Assembly: GCF_005405405.1 (NCBI RefSeq)
Contig: NZ_BJDZ01000008.1
Coordinates: 53,257 to 117,256 of the forward strand
Source of the DNA: Lactiplantibacillus plajomi
Lineage (GTDB): Bacteria; Bacillota; Bacilli; Lactobacillales; Lactobacillaceae
Reading direction: 5' to 3'
Length of the DNA stretch: 64,000 bases
Shown here: positions 46,291-54,921 of the stretch, piece by piece
Layout of the letters: the number at the start of each line of letters is the position of its first letter
How positions within the stretch are numbered: the stretch's first letter is position 1
Position numbers and translations under genes: made by a program
The notes under the pieces: generated by a model
Databases searched by the model: none
What the model saw: only the letters and a program-made list of their open reading frames with translations
Told to the model about the DNA's origin: nothing

Positions 46291-46539
46291 CTAAAAGTCT
46301 CCGTTCTTAGCTTGATTGATGAGTCGCTTGAATTGTTCATCCTTATTTTTAAATCGTTCCGGCATCGCTTCACCCGGATGCAGCTTCCGCCAGATTAAAA
46401 TGATGATGATTGACCATAGGCCGGCCCGGATCAAATCCTTGAGCTTGAGGTGACCGGCAGTCATGAATTTTACAAACTTATTCAGTACCCAATAAATAAT
46501 GCCGAAAATGACAATAAACCACGCAATGATCATCGACAT
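46291..46539 (-). CDS. Small membrane protein, 82 residues
   Basis: Two hydrophobic helices (IIAWFIVIFGIIYWVL and AGLWSIIIILIW) are followed by a charged tail (FKNKDEQFKRLINQAKNGDF). GGAGGTGTCAAC gives a strong ribosome site before the ATG. It is probably cotranscribed with the YbjQ-like gene. No family recognised. Confidence 0.75.
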   Translation of the reverse strand: MSMIIAWFIVIFGIIYWVLNKFVKFMTAGHLKLKDLIRAGLWSIIIILIWRKLHPGEAMPERFKNKDEQFKRLINQAKNGDF

Positions 46540-46737
46540 GTTGACACCTCCAGATATGGCGTGTATTAGCTACCGGAACGGTAACAAAATGTTGCACCGT
46601 TCCGCAGCCATCCTTTACACCTATTTTAACAGCACGCCGCGATTTACCCTAGCCGTAATTCTGATGTATTACATGAACCTAGGCGCCGTTTTGATATACT
46701 ATATAGGATAACTAAAACAACGAGGCGAGGAATCCAC

Positions 46738-46929
46738 ATGCGTAAATTGAACATTATTGAAAGTCTGATCATCGTGGCCGGGCTAATTATTTTTGGAATC
46801 GGTAATCAAGTGGCGGTGGTTCAGCAAAACTATCCGTGGGTTGAGTACCTTGGACTGGTGATCGTGTTTATAACCGGTCTTAGCGATGCCATCTACCGGA
46901 TTGTCACGAAGAAAAGTTTTTTTAAATAA
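46738..46929 (+). CDS. Small membrane protein, 63 residues
   Basis: Two predicted helices (SLIIVAGLIIFGIGNQ and YLGLVIVFITGLSDAIY) with a basic C terminus (KKSFFK). GAGGCGAGG precedes the ATG, and a TATACTATAT-type -10 region is near 46695. No family recognised. Confidence 0.7.
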   Translation: MRKLNIIESLIIVAGLIIFGIGNQVAVVQQNYPWVEYLGLVIVFITGLSDAIYRIVTKKSFFK

Positions 46930-47175
46930 CGAGTTTGTAGAACGGGCGGTAACCAGAAAAAGGTGAGCGCACGTTTTTTGCTAGTAGCGGTAAAGCGGGA
47001 CCAAGCCCTTGCCAGGAGTGGCCTAACGGGTGGTCGTTATATTAATTAAATAATACATGATATGAATTAAGTCTAGTGGTATTCAATAACGCTTTACATC
47101 ATTCACTAAAACCCCCAATGTTAATGTAGTAATGGAAAATCGGGGCAGACTCGATTCAGAAGAGGAGGTACATAG

Positions 47176-49170
47176 ATGAGCTTTCTTGAATTACGTGACA
47201 TTCGCAAAGCTTATACTTTGAATCATCAAGAAAATGTGATTTTAAAGGGTATTAATTTAAATTTTGACCGCGGTGAATTTATTTCGATTCTCGGGGAATC
47301 TGGTGGTGGGAAATCCACACTGATGAACATTATTGGTGGCTTGGATCAGCATTACGACGGTGACGTGGTGTTGGACGGGCACTCGTTACGCGACATGAAC
47401 GAAAAGGAAATGGATAATTACCGCCGAGAAACGGTCGGGTTCATCTTCCAAAACTTCAATTTAGTAAGTTATTTAAATGTACTCGATAACGTGATGCTGT
47501 CATTGAAGATGACCAAGCAATCGCACGCTGATCAGGTGCAGGCCGCGCGCGATCTGTTAGCGCGGGTGGGGTTGACCGACCAAGCGCGCCAGTATCCCGG
47601 TGAACTTTCCGGTGGGCAAAAGCAGCGGGTCGCAATTGCGCGGGCGTTGGCTAGTGATCCGGACATCATCATTGCCGATGAACCGACCGGGGCGTTGGAT
47701 AGCGATAACACCAAGGACGTCATGGACATCCTATATTCAATCGCGTCGGAAGGTAAGTTAGTCATCACCGTCACCCATTCACAGGAAGTGGCGGATTACG
47801 GGACCCGCATCGTTCACCTAGACGATGGTCAGATTCATGATGAGCTTACGATTGGCAAGCCGTTTGACGTTAAACCCAAAGAAAAGCAACGTTACCGGAC
47901 GCTCGGGTTCTTCCAAATGTTTAAGATGTCGTTACAGCACATGCGGCGAATGTGGTTGCGCTACTTCCTAATCATCTTTGGTTCCTCGATTGGGATCAGT
48001 AGTATCGTCGTGATGCTCGGGCTCGGTTCGGGGATTCAAGACTATATGAACCACCAGATTACGTCACAGGTCAACCCGACCGACGTGCAGGTGACGAAGA
48101 AGGTCAAGGCGGTCAGCACCAAGGCCCGTAAAAGTGCTTACACCGCCGAACAGTACACCGCGGCCGTGAATAACGAACAGTTAACGGCGGAAAAGCGCGC
48201 CCACGTGACTGATGCCAACGCGAAGCAGTTGACGGAAATCAAGCATGTGACCAACGTTAAGCGCGGCTATTACGGCAACGTCAAGGCGAAGGCTAAGAGC
48301 AAGAGCTATAACGTCGCCTTACAGACGGATAACCCGACGATTTTGAAGAAAATTATCAAGCAGGGGACCCGGCCGGCTCAGAACGAGGCGTTGATTGGCC
48401 GTAAACTAGCTAAGAAGATTGCCGGTACCAAGACTTATAAGAAAGCGCTGGGGCAAACCATTACCGTTTCGACCAAGATGGTGAACAAGAAGAAGACGTC
48501 GGTAACGGTTAAACAAAAGTTGAAGATCGTCGGCATTACTAAGAATAGTGATACCACCGTTGTCACGACGGCTGGCACCGTTTCGGCCATGTTGGCCAAA
48601 CAATCAGTTGTTTACCGGCCGAACTTTGCCGTCATCCAAATCGATAAGTTAGCGAACGTTAAGCAGGTCGAACGCCAAATCAAGGCCATTCAAACCAGCA
48701 ACAAAAAAGCCGTTTACAATTATTCGGGAATTGGCGACTTAATTGATTCATTAAATACGTACATTCGCTTAGCAACCAACGTCTTGACCGGGGTTGCCGG
48801 AATTGCCTTACTCGTTTCGGCCATCATGATCATCGTGGTGCTTTACGTCAGCGTTTCGGAACGGACCCGCGAAATCGGAATCTTACGGGCGCTCGGTGCT
48901 CGTAAGCGCGACATCAGTCACCTGTTTTTCGCCGAAGCACTGACCATCGGGGTACTGGCTGCCATTATGGGGCTACTATTCGGTCAGGCTTGGCAATTAC
49001 TGGGGAACTCGATGATTGCTAATTTGATCCACTACCCAATCGTCCACATCTCCGCAGCCGCCATGGTTGGTGGTGCCGCGGTCAGTGTCATTATTAGTTT
49101 GCTGGCTGCCTTGGCTCCGGCCCACATGGCTGCGCGGTTGGATCCGGTTGAGAGTTTGTCACACGAATAA
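47176..49170 (+). CDS. MacB-like ABC transporter (fused ATPase and FtsX-type permease)
   Basis: A 664-residue fusion. The ATPase (residues 1-225) has Walker [12 protein letters not shown], signature [12 protein letters not shown] and Walker [12 protein letters not shown]. The permease half has an anchor helix near 270, a large extracellular domain (about 295-540, Lys/Thr-rich) and three further helices, with [18 protein letters not shown] in the cytoplasmic loop. MacB-type systems act as mechanotransmitters exporting or extracting peptides, lipoproteins or antibiotics. AGAGGAGG precedes the ATG. The glycosyltransferase starts 20 bp downstream, so they may share an operon. Confidence 0.9.
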   Translation: MSFLELRDIRKAYTLNHQENVILKGINLNFDRGEFISILGESGGGKSTLMNIIGGLDQHYDGDVVLDGHSLRDMNEKEMDNYRRETVGFIFQNFNLVSYLNVLDNVMLSLKMTKQSHADQVQAARDLLARVGLTDQARQYPGELSGGQKQRVAIARALASDPDIIIADEPTGALDSDNTKDVMDILYSIASEGKLVITVTHSQEVADYGTRIVHLDDGQIHDELTIGKPFDVKPKEKQRYRTLGFFQMFKMSLQHMRRMWLRYFLIIFGSSIGISSIVVMLGLGSGIQDYMNHQITSQVNPTDVQVTKKVKAVSTKARKSAYTAEQYTAAVNNEQLTAEKRAHVTDANAKQLTEIKHVTNVKRGYYGNVKAKAKSKSYNVALQTDNPTILKKIIKQGTRPAQNEALIGRKLAKKIAGTKTYKKALGQTITVSTKMVNKKKTSVTVKQKLKIVGITKNSDTTVVTTAGTVSAMLAKQSVVYRPNFAVIQIDKLANVKQVERQIKAIQTSNKKAVYNYSGIGDLIDSLNTYIRLATNVLTGVAGIALLVSAIMIIVVLYVSVSERTREIGILRALGARKRDISHLFFAEALTIGVLAAIMGLLFGQAWQLLGNSMIANLIHYPIVHISAAAMVGGAAVSVIISLLAALAPAHMAARLDPVESLSHE

Positions 49171-49190
49171 GTTGATGAGGAGTTATTAGC

Positions 49191-50738
49191 ATGTACTTTT
49201 TTGTTACGACGAAAATTGATTCAACGCCGTCCGCCATTGAGTTAGCAATGATTCAGCGCCAACGCCTATTCAAAAAAAATGGTGTTAGCTCGCTGCTTGT
49301 GACGAGAAATTACGTCCGTGATCATCACGCCAACATGGCAAAGGTGGGGGTGGCGGATACTCAGACTGTTAATATGTACGACTTTTTCCAGCGGGCAACC
49401 GACTGTCCTAATCAACCGCTGAACGTCAAGGACTTTCCGCTTGCGGCTGATGAGACGATGCAAAAGGTCGCACCGACTCAGTACGACGTCATCTGGCACG
49501 AACAACACCGCAAGTTAATTATCGTCAATGCTTTTGATAACGTTGATTTTGTTGACCTGCATAATCCGGCGGGGCAGTTGACGCGGCGAGATTACTACGA
49601 TACCCGTGGCTTTTTATCCTGTGCGCAGTACTTTGATAATAATCAGGATATTATGCTGGAACAGCACTATTGCCCGGAACAACGACCGGTATTAGAAACG
49701 TATTTTCGAAAAAACGCGACGGGTCAAGTCGCGGCAACCCACCAACGCCTATTGAATTACCATGGCACCGACCGGCAGTTTGATAATTGGGACCAACTGA
49801 CTGCGTTCTTTTTCGATGAATTGAACCGCCAGTACGAAGGTCTAAATACCTTTATTGTTGACCGGAGTGATGCCGGGATGAACCCGATGGTGGCGATGAC
49901 CACTACTGCCCAAAAATACGAGTTCCTGCACAGCAACTTCACGTTAGATCCGCTTGACGTTAAAGCGTCACCAATCGTTCCATTTACGCAAATTGGGTTG
50001 GATCATGCTGACCAAATGAACGGGTTCATTATGTCGACCCCGGAAGAAGCCCAGGATATGGCGCAGCGAATTGGTCCTGCGGTGGCAACAATTCCGATTC
50101 CGGTTGGCAGTGTGGGCGATGAGTTGATGGCCGAACCCGAAGTGGCTTTTAAGGATCGTCAACCAGGAAAAATCATCACGATTGCACGATTATCGGTCGA
50201 AAAGCAATTGGACCATGTCATTAAGGCGGTGGCGGCTGCGCACGCAGCGGTGCCGACCGTTAGTCTGGATATTTACGGTTACGGCGATGCCTGGACCGGT
50301 TTTAAAGAATCCAAGCGTCTACACGCCCTGGTAAACGATAACGGCTGGGACACGTTTATTACCTTCAAAGGCTTTGTTCACGATTTAACGCCGATTTACA
50401 ATTCGGCGCAGGCGATGGTACTTACAAGTCAGTACGAAGGCTTTAATTTAGGCCTACTGGAAGGCCTCAGCCACGGAGTTCCGGCACTAGCTTACGACAT
50501 TAAGTATGGTCCGGCTAACATGATTCACAGTGGTGAAAACGGCGTTCTGATTACGCCTAACGATTACAAACAACTTGGTCGGACACTGACAACGTTGATG
50601 CAACGGCCGGAACGATTAGCTGCGATGAGTCGTGCAGCTTACGATTTACGAGCAGAATTTTCAGAGCAAGCCGTTTGGCAAAAATGGAAGGCGGCGGTCG
50701 TGGAACCCGACCAAGCTGTCACAAGGGGGAAATCATAG
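49191..50738 (+). CDS. GT4-type glycosyltransferase, TagE/TarM/GtfA-like
   Basis: A 515-residue enzyme. The N-terminal half contains the extended beta-sheet (DUF1975-like) region seen in TarM, TagE and GtfA, and the C-terminal GT-B domain has IARLSVEKQLDHVIKAV and the donor-site EGFNLGLLEGLSHGVPALAYD followed by KYGPANMI. Relatives glucosylate wall teichoic acid or Ser/Thr-rich surface proteins. The Thr-rich adhesin and GtfB-like protein downstream make a protein target plausible, but teichoic acid is not excluded. The exporter gene begins 1 bp after its stop. Confidence 0.87.
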   Translation: MYFFVTTKIDSTPSAIELAMIQRQRLFKKNGVSSLLVTRNYVRDHHANMAKVGVADTQTVNMYDFFQRATDCPNQPLNVKDFPLAADETMQKVAPTQYDVIWHEQHRKLIIVNAFDNVDFVDLHNPAGQLTRRDYYDTRGFLSCAQYFDNNQDIMLEQHYCPEQRPVLETYFRKNATGQVAATHQRLLNYHGTDRQFDNWDQLTAFFFDELNRQYEGLNTFIVDRSDAGMNPMVAMTTTAQKYEFLHSNFTLDPLDVKASPIVPFTQIGLDHADQMNGFIMSTPEEAQDMAQRIGPAVATIPIPVGSVGDELMAEPEVAFKDRQPGKIITIARLSVEKQLDHVIKAVAAAHAAVPTVSLDIYGYGDAWTGFKESKRLHALVNDNGWDTFITFKGFVHDLTPIYNSAQAMVLTSQYEGFNLGLLEGLSHGVPALAYDIKYGPANMIHSGENGVLITPNDYKQLGRTLTTLMQRPERLAAMSRAAYDLRAEFSEQAVWQKWKAAVVEPDQAVTRGKS

Positions 50739-50739
50739 T

Positions 50740-52503
50740 ATGGCGACACGGGCAAGTGACGTTACCGCGAAAGAAAAAAAGCGGTACGGCACCAAGGATT
50801 TATTAAATTTAATTACGACCAACGCTGAGCCGAAGAAGGGCCTGTTCGTACTAGGACTGGTGCTCTCACTGGTCGCGACGGTCTGCAGCTTAGCGATTAC
50901 GCTGATGTTAAAGGAGTTTATTGACGCGTTCAATCACGGGACTTCTGGTAGCCTAGTCTTGAACCTGGCACTGGTGATCCTCATCGAACTAGCTGCGGGG
51001 GTGAGCTCAAGTTTCTTACTGAGCTATACCGGGGTCGACGCCGTCACCAAGCTGCGGGCAGCCTTGTGGCGGCACATCGTTGATTTGCCGATTCCGTACT
51101 TTGACCGTAACCGGACCGGCGAACTCTCCAGCCGGGTGGTAAACGATACCTCGACGATTTTTGAACTGATTTCCAGTCAATTTTCGAACGCCATTACCGG
51201 TGTGATTTCGATCGTGGGTTCGTTAGTGTTAATGTTAATGTTGAATTTTAAGTTGACGATCATCATCTTGATCGTTGTCCCGGTGATGGCGCTGATCATC
51301 GTGCCAATGGGACAGGTCTTGGCCCGGATTTCCAAGTCAATTCAAAAGGAAACCGCCAACTTGAACAGTGCTTCCGTTCAGATGATTTCGCAAAACCGCT
51401 TGATCAAAGCGATGGACGCGGAAGACGACCTTAAACAGCAGGGGGAAGACCAGGTTAACCGTATTAAGCACTTTAGTATTAGCCAAATTAAGCTGATTTC
51501 AGTCCTAAACCCAATTTTGAACATCATTTTACTGGCGGCAATCTTCGTCATCATTGCCTACGGTGGGATTTTGGTACAAACCGGTGCGTTGACGATTGGG
51601 AGTCTGGTGGCATTCTTAATGTACGCCGTCCAGATGATTTCACCGCTCAGTAGCGTGACTGGGCTGGTCACGGCCGTTCAACAAACCGTCGGGGCCACGG
51701 AACGGATCGACGATATTTTAAACAGCCCAATTGAAGACAAGCGCTTGGATGGGCAACCGTTAGAGACGATCCAAACCATTAACTTTGACCACGTTGATTT
51801 CGACTACGTGCCGGGTAAGACCGTCTTAAAGGACATTAACTTGCAAATTAAGCAGGGCGAACGGATTGCCTTGATTGGTGAGAGTGGTAGTGGGAAGACG
51901 ACGCTGGTCTCATTATTAGAGGCCTATTACGACCCGACCCGCGGTCAACTGGACGTTAACGGCCAACCAATGGCCGACTACGCCATTCCGGCCGTCCGGA
52001 GTCAGATTGGCTACGTTAGCCAGGAAGTTGACCTGATGCCGGGAACGATGCGTGACAACCTCCTATTAGGAGCGACGGCACCGGTTGACGACGCCACCTT
52101 AGTGAACTTACTACAAGAAGTCGGGCTCGGGGACTGGTTAAACGAGCTCTCACAAGGATTAGATACCGACGTTGGTGAACGGGGTCTGAACGTTTCCGGC
52201 GGTCAACGCCAACGGATTGCCATCGTGCGGGCACTGGTCCGTAAACCGTCGTTGTTGATTCTAGACGAAGCCACGGCTAGTCTGGATAATCAGAACCAGG
52301 AACGGGTTAGTCAACTCTTAGACGACCTACCAGCGGATTTAACGACGATCACGATTGTCCACCGGCTCAACCAGATTGAGGCCTACCCGCGGATTCTCTT
52401 CATGGAGGACGGGCGGATTACCGGTGACGGAAACCATGCCGAACTGATTAAGACTCACGCCCGTTACGGCGAATTTTATCGTTTGCAATATCAACATGGT
52501 TAA
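50740..52503 (+). CDS. LmrA-like homodimeric ABC exporter
   Basis: A 587-residue half-transporter: six membrane helices (residues about 35-310) and an ATPase with GESGSGKTTLVSL, signature NVSGGQRQRIAI and Walker B LLILDEATASLD. There is no N-terminal C39 peptidase domain, so it does not itself cleave double-glycine leaders. The start is ATG 50740 after AAGGGGG, one base beyond the glycosyltransferase stop. Such exporters move drugs, lipids or peptides; its place before the peptide array makes peptide export a reasonable but unproven idea. Confidence 0.9.
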   Translation: MATRASDVTAKEKKRYGTKDLLNLITTNAEPKKGLFVLGLVLSLVATVCSLAITLMLKEFIDAFNHGTSGSLVLNLALVILIELAAGVSSSFLLSYTGVDAVTKLRAALWRHIVDLPIPYFDRNRTGELSSRVVNDTSTIFELISSQFSNAITGVISIVGSLVLMLMLNFKLTIIILIVVPVMALIIVPMGQVLARISKSIQKETANLNSASVQMISQNRLIKAMDAEDDLKQQGEDQVNRIKHFSISQIKLISVLNPILNIILLAAIFVIIAYGGILVQTGALTIGSLVAFLMYAVQMISPLSSVTGLVTAVQQTVGATERIDDILNSPIEDKRLDGQPLETIQTINFDHVDFDYVPGKTVLKDINLQIKQGERIALIGESGSGKTTLVSLLEAYYDPTRGQLDVNGQPMADYAIPAVRSQIGYVSQEVDLMPGTMRDNLLLGATAPVDDATLVNLLQEVGLGDWLNELSQGLDTDVGERGLNVSGGQRQRIAIVRALVRKPSLLILDEATASLDNQNQERVSQLLDDLPADLTTITIVHRLNQIEAYPRILFMEDGRITGDGNHAELIKTHARYGEFYRLQYQHG

Positions 52504-52547
52504 CCGGAAATGGTCTGCCTGCTGCGAATAGTTTCTATGTAAACCAT

Positions 52548-52591
52548 AAAAAGAGGTTACTATTGTCAATTCGAAATAGTAACCTCTTTTT
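52548..52591. terminator. Terminator after the exporter gene
   Basis: A perfect 15-bp stem (AAAAAGAGGTTACTA with TAGTAACCTCTTTTT) and a 14-nt loop. It separates the exporter transcript from the peptide array. Confidence 0.9.
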
Positions 52592-53133
52592 ATGACTAAT
52601 TTCCTGTACTTTACTGGAACCGGTTGGATAAAGAGGGTTCTAGGCGGCATTAAAAATAGTAACAGTTATAACATTTATTAATATTTTTTGTGACGAAATT
52701 ATGACGAAAACATTATGAAAAAATTACAAAGCATCGATAGAGAAGGGGGGTAACGGTAGCGGTTTCAGCGATTTTGAAACACGTGAAAAAATTGGTCTAT
52801 ATTTAAAAATGTAGATATACCAAGGGGTTAGCTTGTGTCCGATTAGGTTAATCACGTTATAAGTAAAACGAAAACCGGTGCTGATTCTGACCCCCGTTAT
52901 CCATTTATCAAACACATAACTATTATATACAGTGTAAGATTACCCACCGAATTCAATACCGGCCTGTATTTATTCAAATATTAGATATTTTATTGACGGT
53001 GCGGGTGTTGGTTAGTTAAGATTTACTCGTAATCAAGGTTAAGTGTTTCACGTGCAGTCCTAAAACTAACCCGGTTTACCGGTTGAGTTTTACGAACAGC
53101 ATGCATCTTTATCTAAGAGGGGAGGCAAAAATC
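52592..53133 (+). other. Long leader/promoter region of the peptide array
   Basis: Over 500 bp, A/T-rich, with no convincing gene. TTGACG (52993-52998) with TAAGAT (53017-53022) at 18 bp is a possible promoter. An imperfect hairpin (AAAACTAACCCGG with CCGGTTGAGTTTT, 53072-53098) lies just before the first gene. A/T-rich TATTATATAC at about 52921 could be another -10 region. The length suggests regulation, but no known riboswitch is visible. Confidence 0.45.
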
Positions 53134-53262
53134 ATGGGATTCTTTACTGACATTCATGTCTTACCAGGTACGCATACTGCTTCACATACTTCAAGCGTTA
53201 CTAATGATATTTTTGGTGGTTTACATTCATTCATCTTAAACATCATTGCTTTGTTCAAATAG
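53134..53262 (+). CDS. Tandem array peptide 1 (42 residues)
   Basis: Begins MGFFTDIHVLPGTHTASHTS and ends LHSFILNIIALFK. AGGGGAGG lies 8 nt before the ATG. It shares the array core F-x-D-x-H-x-LPGTHT and the NDIFGG motif but has a shorter, altered tail (no GFF). It has no classical signal peptide. Function unknown. Confidence 0.85.
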   Translation: MGFFTDIHVLPGTHTASHTSSVTNDIFGGLHSFILNIIALFK

Positions 53263-53348
53263 TTTAGGGGACTGATGATGAAAAGTGATGAACTTATTAA
53301 TCATCGGTCAATTGGCTTGTCACGAGCTTTTTAGGGGAGGATATCATC

Positions 53349-53480
53349 ATGGGCTTATTCTTTGATTTTCATATTTTGCCAGGGACGCACACTGCAAGTC
53401 ATACGAGTTCAGTAACCAACGCGCCGTTTGGTGCATTTTACCAATTCGTACTCAACGTGATTTCTGCCGTTAAGGGCTAG
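53349..53480 (+). CDS. Tandem array peptide 2 (43 residues, NAPFGA variant)
   Basis: Begins MGLFFDFHILPGTHTASHTS; the middle motif is NAPFGA instead of NDIFGG, and the tail is FYQFVLNVISAVKG. GGGGAGG lies about 11 nt before the ATG. Its codons and sequence are the most divergent of the array, along with copy 8. Function unknown. Confidence 0.85.
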   Translation: MGLFFDFHILPGTHTASHTSSVTNAPFGAFYQFVLNVISAVKG

Positions 53481-53550
53481 CAACCTCGTTGAACCTACAT
53501 GAACGTAGCTTAAAGTTAAATCATTTAAATTTTAAAGGGGGCAATTAATC

Positions 53551-53688
53551 ATGAGTTTCTTTACTGACATTCACGTCTTACCAGGGACGCATACGTCATC
53601 ACACACTTCAAGTGTTTCGAACGATGTCTTCGGTGGTTTACATTCATTCATCTTAAACTTGATCTCAGCTGTTAAAGGTTTCTTCTAA
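53551..53688 (+). CDS. Tandem array peptide 3 (45 residues)
   Basis: Begins MSFFTDIHVLPGTHTSSHTS, with NDVFGG and the tail LHSFILNLISAVKGFF. An AAAGGGGGC ribosome site precedes it. First copy with the full-length GFF ending. Confidence 0.85.
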   Translation: MSFFTDIHVLPGTHTSSHTSSVSNDVFGGLHSFILNLISAVKGFF

Positions 53689-53728
53689 GTTGAAATAATA
53701 CTTACTTAAATAAAAGGAGAGTTCTAAC

Positions 53729-53866
53729 ATGAGTTTCTTTAATGATTTTCATATCTTACCAGGTACGCATACTTCTTCATACACTTCAAGCGTTTCAAAC
53801 GATATCTTTGGTGGTTTCCACTCATTCGTATTGAACGTCATCGAAGCAATCAAGGGTTTCTTCTAA
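53729..53866 (+). CDS. Tandem array peptide 4 (45 residues)
   Basis: Begins MSFFNDFHILPGTHTSSYTS, with NDIFGG and the tail FHSFVLNVIEAIKGFF. AAAAGGAGAG precedes the ATG. It differs from copy 6 only at residue 18 (Tyr for His). Confidence 0.87.
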   Translation: MSFFNDFHILPGTHTSSYTSSVSNDIFGGFHSFVLNVIEAIKGFF

Positions 53867-53904
53867 AACCTAACAACTACTTATCTTAAAAGGAGAGTTC
53901 TAGC

Positions 53905-54042
53905 ATGAGTTTCTTTAACGATTTTCACATTTTACCAGGTACACATACTTCTTCATACACTTCAAGTGTAACCAACGATATCTTCGGCGGTTTCCACTCA
54001 TTTGTATTGAACGTTATTTCAGCTATCAAAGGTTTCTTCTAA
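53905..54042 (+). CDS. Tandem array peptide 5 (45 residues)
   Basis: Begins MSFFNDFHILPGTHTSSYTS, with NDIFGG and the tail FHSFVLNVISAIKGFF. The protein is identical to copy 10, although the genes differ at 14 codons, all synonymous. AAAAGGAGAG precedes the ATG. Confidence 0.88.
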   Translation: MSFFNDFHILPGTHTSSYTSSVTNDIFGGFHSFVLNVISAIKGFF

Positions 54043-54083
54043 AGAGATCAATCAATTAATTAAATAAAGGAGCGTTATTAAAC

Positions 54084-54221
54084 ATGAGTTTCTTCAATGA
54101 TTTTCACATTTTACCAGGTACCCACACTTCATCACACACTTCAAGCGTTTCAAACGATATCTTCGGTGGTTTCCACTCATTCGTATTGAACGTTATCGAA
54201 GCAATCAAAGGCTTCTTCTAA
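54084..54221 (+). CDS. Tandem array peptide 6 (45 residues)
   Basis: Begins MSFFNDFHILPGTHTSSHTS, with NDIFGG and the tail FHSFVLNVIEAIKGFF. AAAGGAGCG precedes the ATG. The Glu at residue 39 is shared with copy 4 only. Confidence 0.87.
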   Translation: MSFFNDFHILPGTHTSSHTSSVSNDIFGGFHSFVLNVIEAIKGFF

Positions 54222-54256
54222 AGCCAACCACTAAAAATTAAAAGGAGAGATTAATC

Positions 54257-54394
54257 ATGGGATTCTTTACTGACATTCATGTCTTACCAGGTACTCACAC
54301 TGCATCACATACTTCAAGTGTAACCAACGATATCTTCGGTGGCTTCCACTCATTCGTATTAAACCTGATCTCAGCTATCAAGGGCTTCTTCTAA
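54257..54394 (+). CDS. Tandem array peptide 7 (45 residues)
   Basis: Begins MGFFTDIHVLPGTHTASHTS, as in copy 1, with NDIFGG and the tail FHSFVLNLISAIKGFF. AAAAGGAGAG precedes the ATG. It combines the copy 1 head with the standard long tail. Confidence 0.87.
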   Translation: MGFFTDIHVLPGTHTASHTSSVTNDIFGGFHSFVLNLISAIKGFF

Positions 54395-54426
54395 AGCCGA
54401 CTCAATAAAAAAGGAGAGCGTTAATC

Positions 54427-54564
54427 ATGGGATTCTTTACTGACATTCACGTATTACCAGGTACTCACACTGCTTCACATACAAGTTCTGTAACTAATGC
54501 ACCATTTGGCGCACTTTACTCATTCTTATTGAACCTTGTATCAGCTGTTAAGAGCTTCTTCTAA
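54427..54564 (+). CDS. Tandem array peptide 8 (45 residues, NAPFGA variant)
   Basis: Begins MGFFTDIHVLPGTHTASHTS, with the NAPFGA motif of copy 2 and the tail LYSFLLNLVSAVKSFF. AAAAGGAGAG precedes the ATG. Together with copy 2 it defines a second subtype. Confidence 0.87.
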   Translation: MGFFTDIHVLPGTHTASHTSSVTNAPFGALYSFLLNLVSAVKSFF

Positions 54565-54605
54565 AGCTCACCAACAAATTTTAAAATTAAAGGAGAAAAA
54601 CTAAC

Positions 54606-54743
54606 ATGAGTTTCTTTACTGACCTTCACGTATTACCAGGTACCCATACTTCTTCATACACTTCAAGCGTTTCAAACGATATCTTTGGTGGTTTCCATTC
54701 ATTCGTTTTGAACTTGATCTCAGCAATCAAGGGCTTCTTCTAA
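54606..54743 (+). CDS. Tandem array peptide 9 (45 residues)
   Basis: Begins MSFFTDLHVLPGTHTSSYTS, with NDIFGG and the tail FHSFVLNLISAIKGFF. AAAGGAGAAA precedes the ATG. Confidence 0.87.
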   Translation: MSFFTDLHVLPGTHTSSYTSSVSNDIFGGFHSFVLNLISAIKGFF

Positions 54744-54783
54744 AGCCAACCAATTAACTTTTAAAAATAAAGGAGAACTTAAC

Positions 54784-54921
54784 ATGAGCTTTTTCAATGA
54801 TTTTCATATTTTACCGGGTACCCACACTTCTTCGTACACTTCAAGTGTAACCAACGATATCTTCGGTGGTTTCCACTCATTCGTATTGAACGTTATCTCA
54901 GCAATCAAAGGCTTCTTCTAA
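54784..54921 (+). CDS. Tandem array peptide 10 (45 residues)
   Basis: Begins MSFFNDFHILPGTHTSSYTS, with NDIFGG and the tail FHSFVLNVISAIKGFF. It is identical in protein to copy 5. AAAGGAGAAC precedes the ATG. Last copy; no clear terminator directly follows. Confidence 0.88.
   Translation: MSFFNDFHILPGTHTSSYTSSVTNDIFGGFHSFVLNVISAIKGFF

Larger units (their letters stand above)
53134..54921 (+). repeat. Ten-copy tandem array of small peptide genes
   Basis: Start-to-start spacing is 215, 202, 178, 176, 179, 173, 170, 179 and 178 bp. Each unit has its own AGGAG site and stop codon. Invariant residues include F4, D6, H8, LPGTHT (10-15), S17, TSSV (19-22), N24, F27, G28, F33, L35, N36 and K42. Residues 26-45 form a predicted amphipathic helix with a polar face at 32, 36, 39 and 42. 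Confidence 0.92.

Noticed and set aside
52724..52915. Minus-strand 63-codon frame in the array leader
   Set aside because: No ribosome site and no recognisable composition or domain; treated as chance.
53276..53335. Short frame (19 codons, MMKSDELINHRSIGLSRAF) between array peptides 1 and 2
   Set aside because: A weak GGGGA site is present, but the product is unrelated to the array and not repeated between other copies.
53134..54921. Array considered as a CRISPR or simple satellite
   Set aside because: Units are 170-215 bp, each with an intact ORF and ribosome site, and substitutions between copies are mainly synonymous.
53134..54921. Resemblance of D-x-H-x-LPG in the peptides to the DIHxHxLPG motif of PHP/CpsB phosphatases
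   Set aside because: The peptides are 42-45 residues long and lack every other element of that fold.
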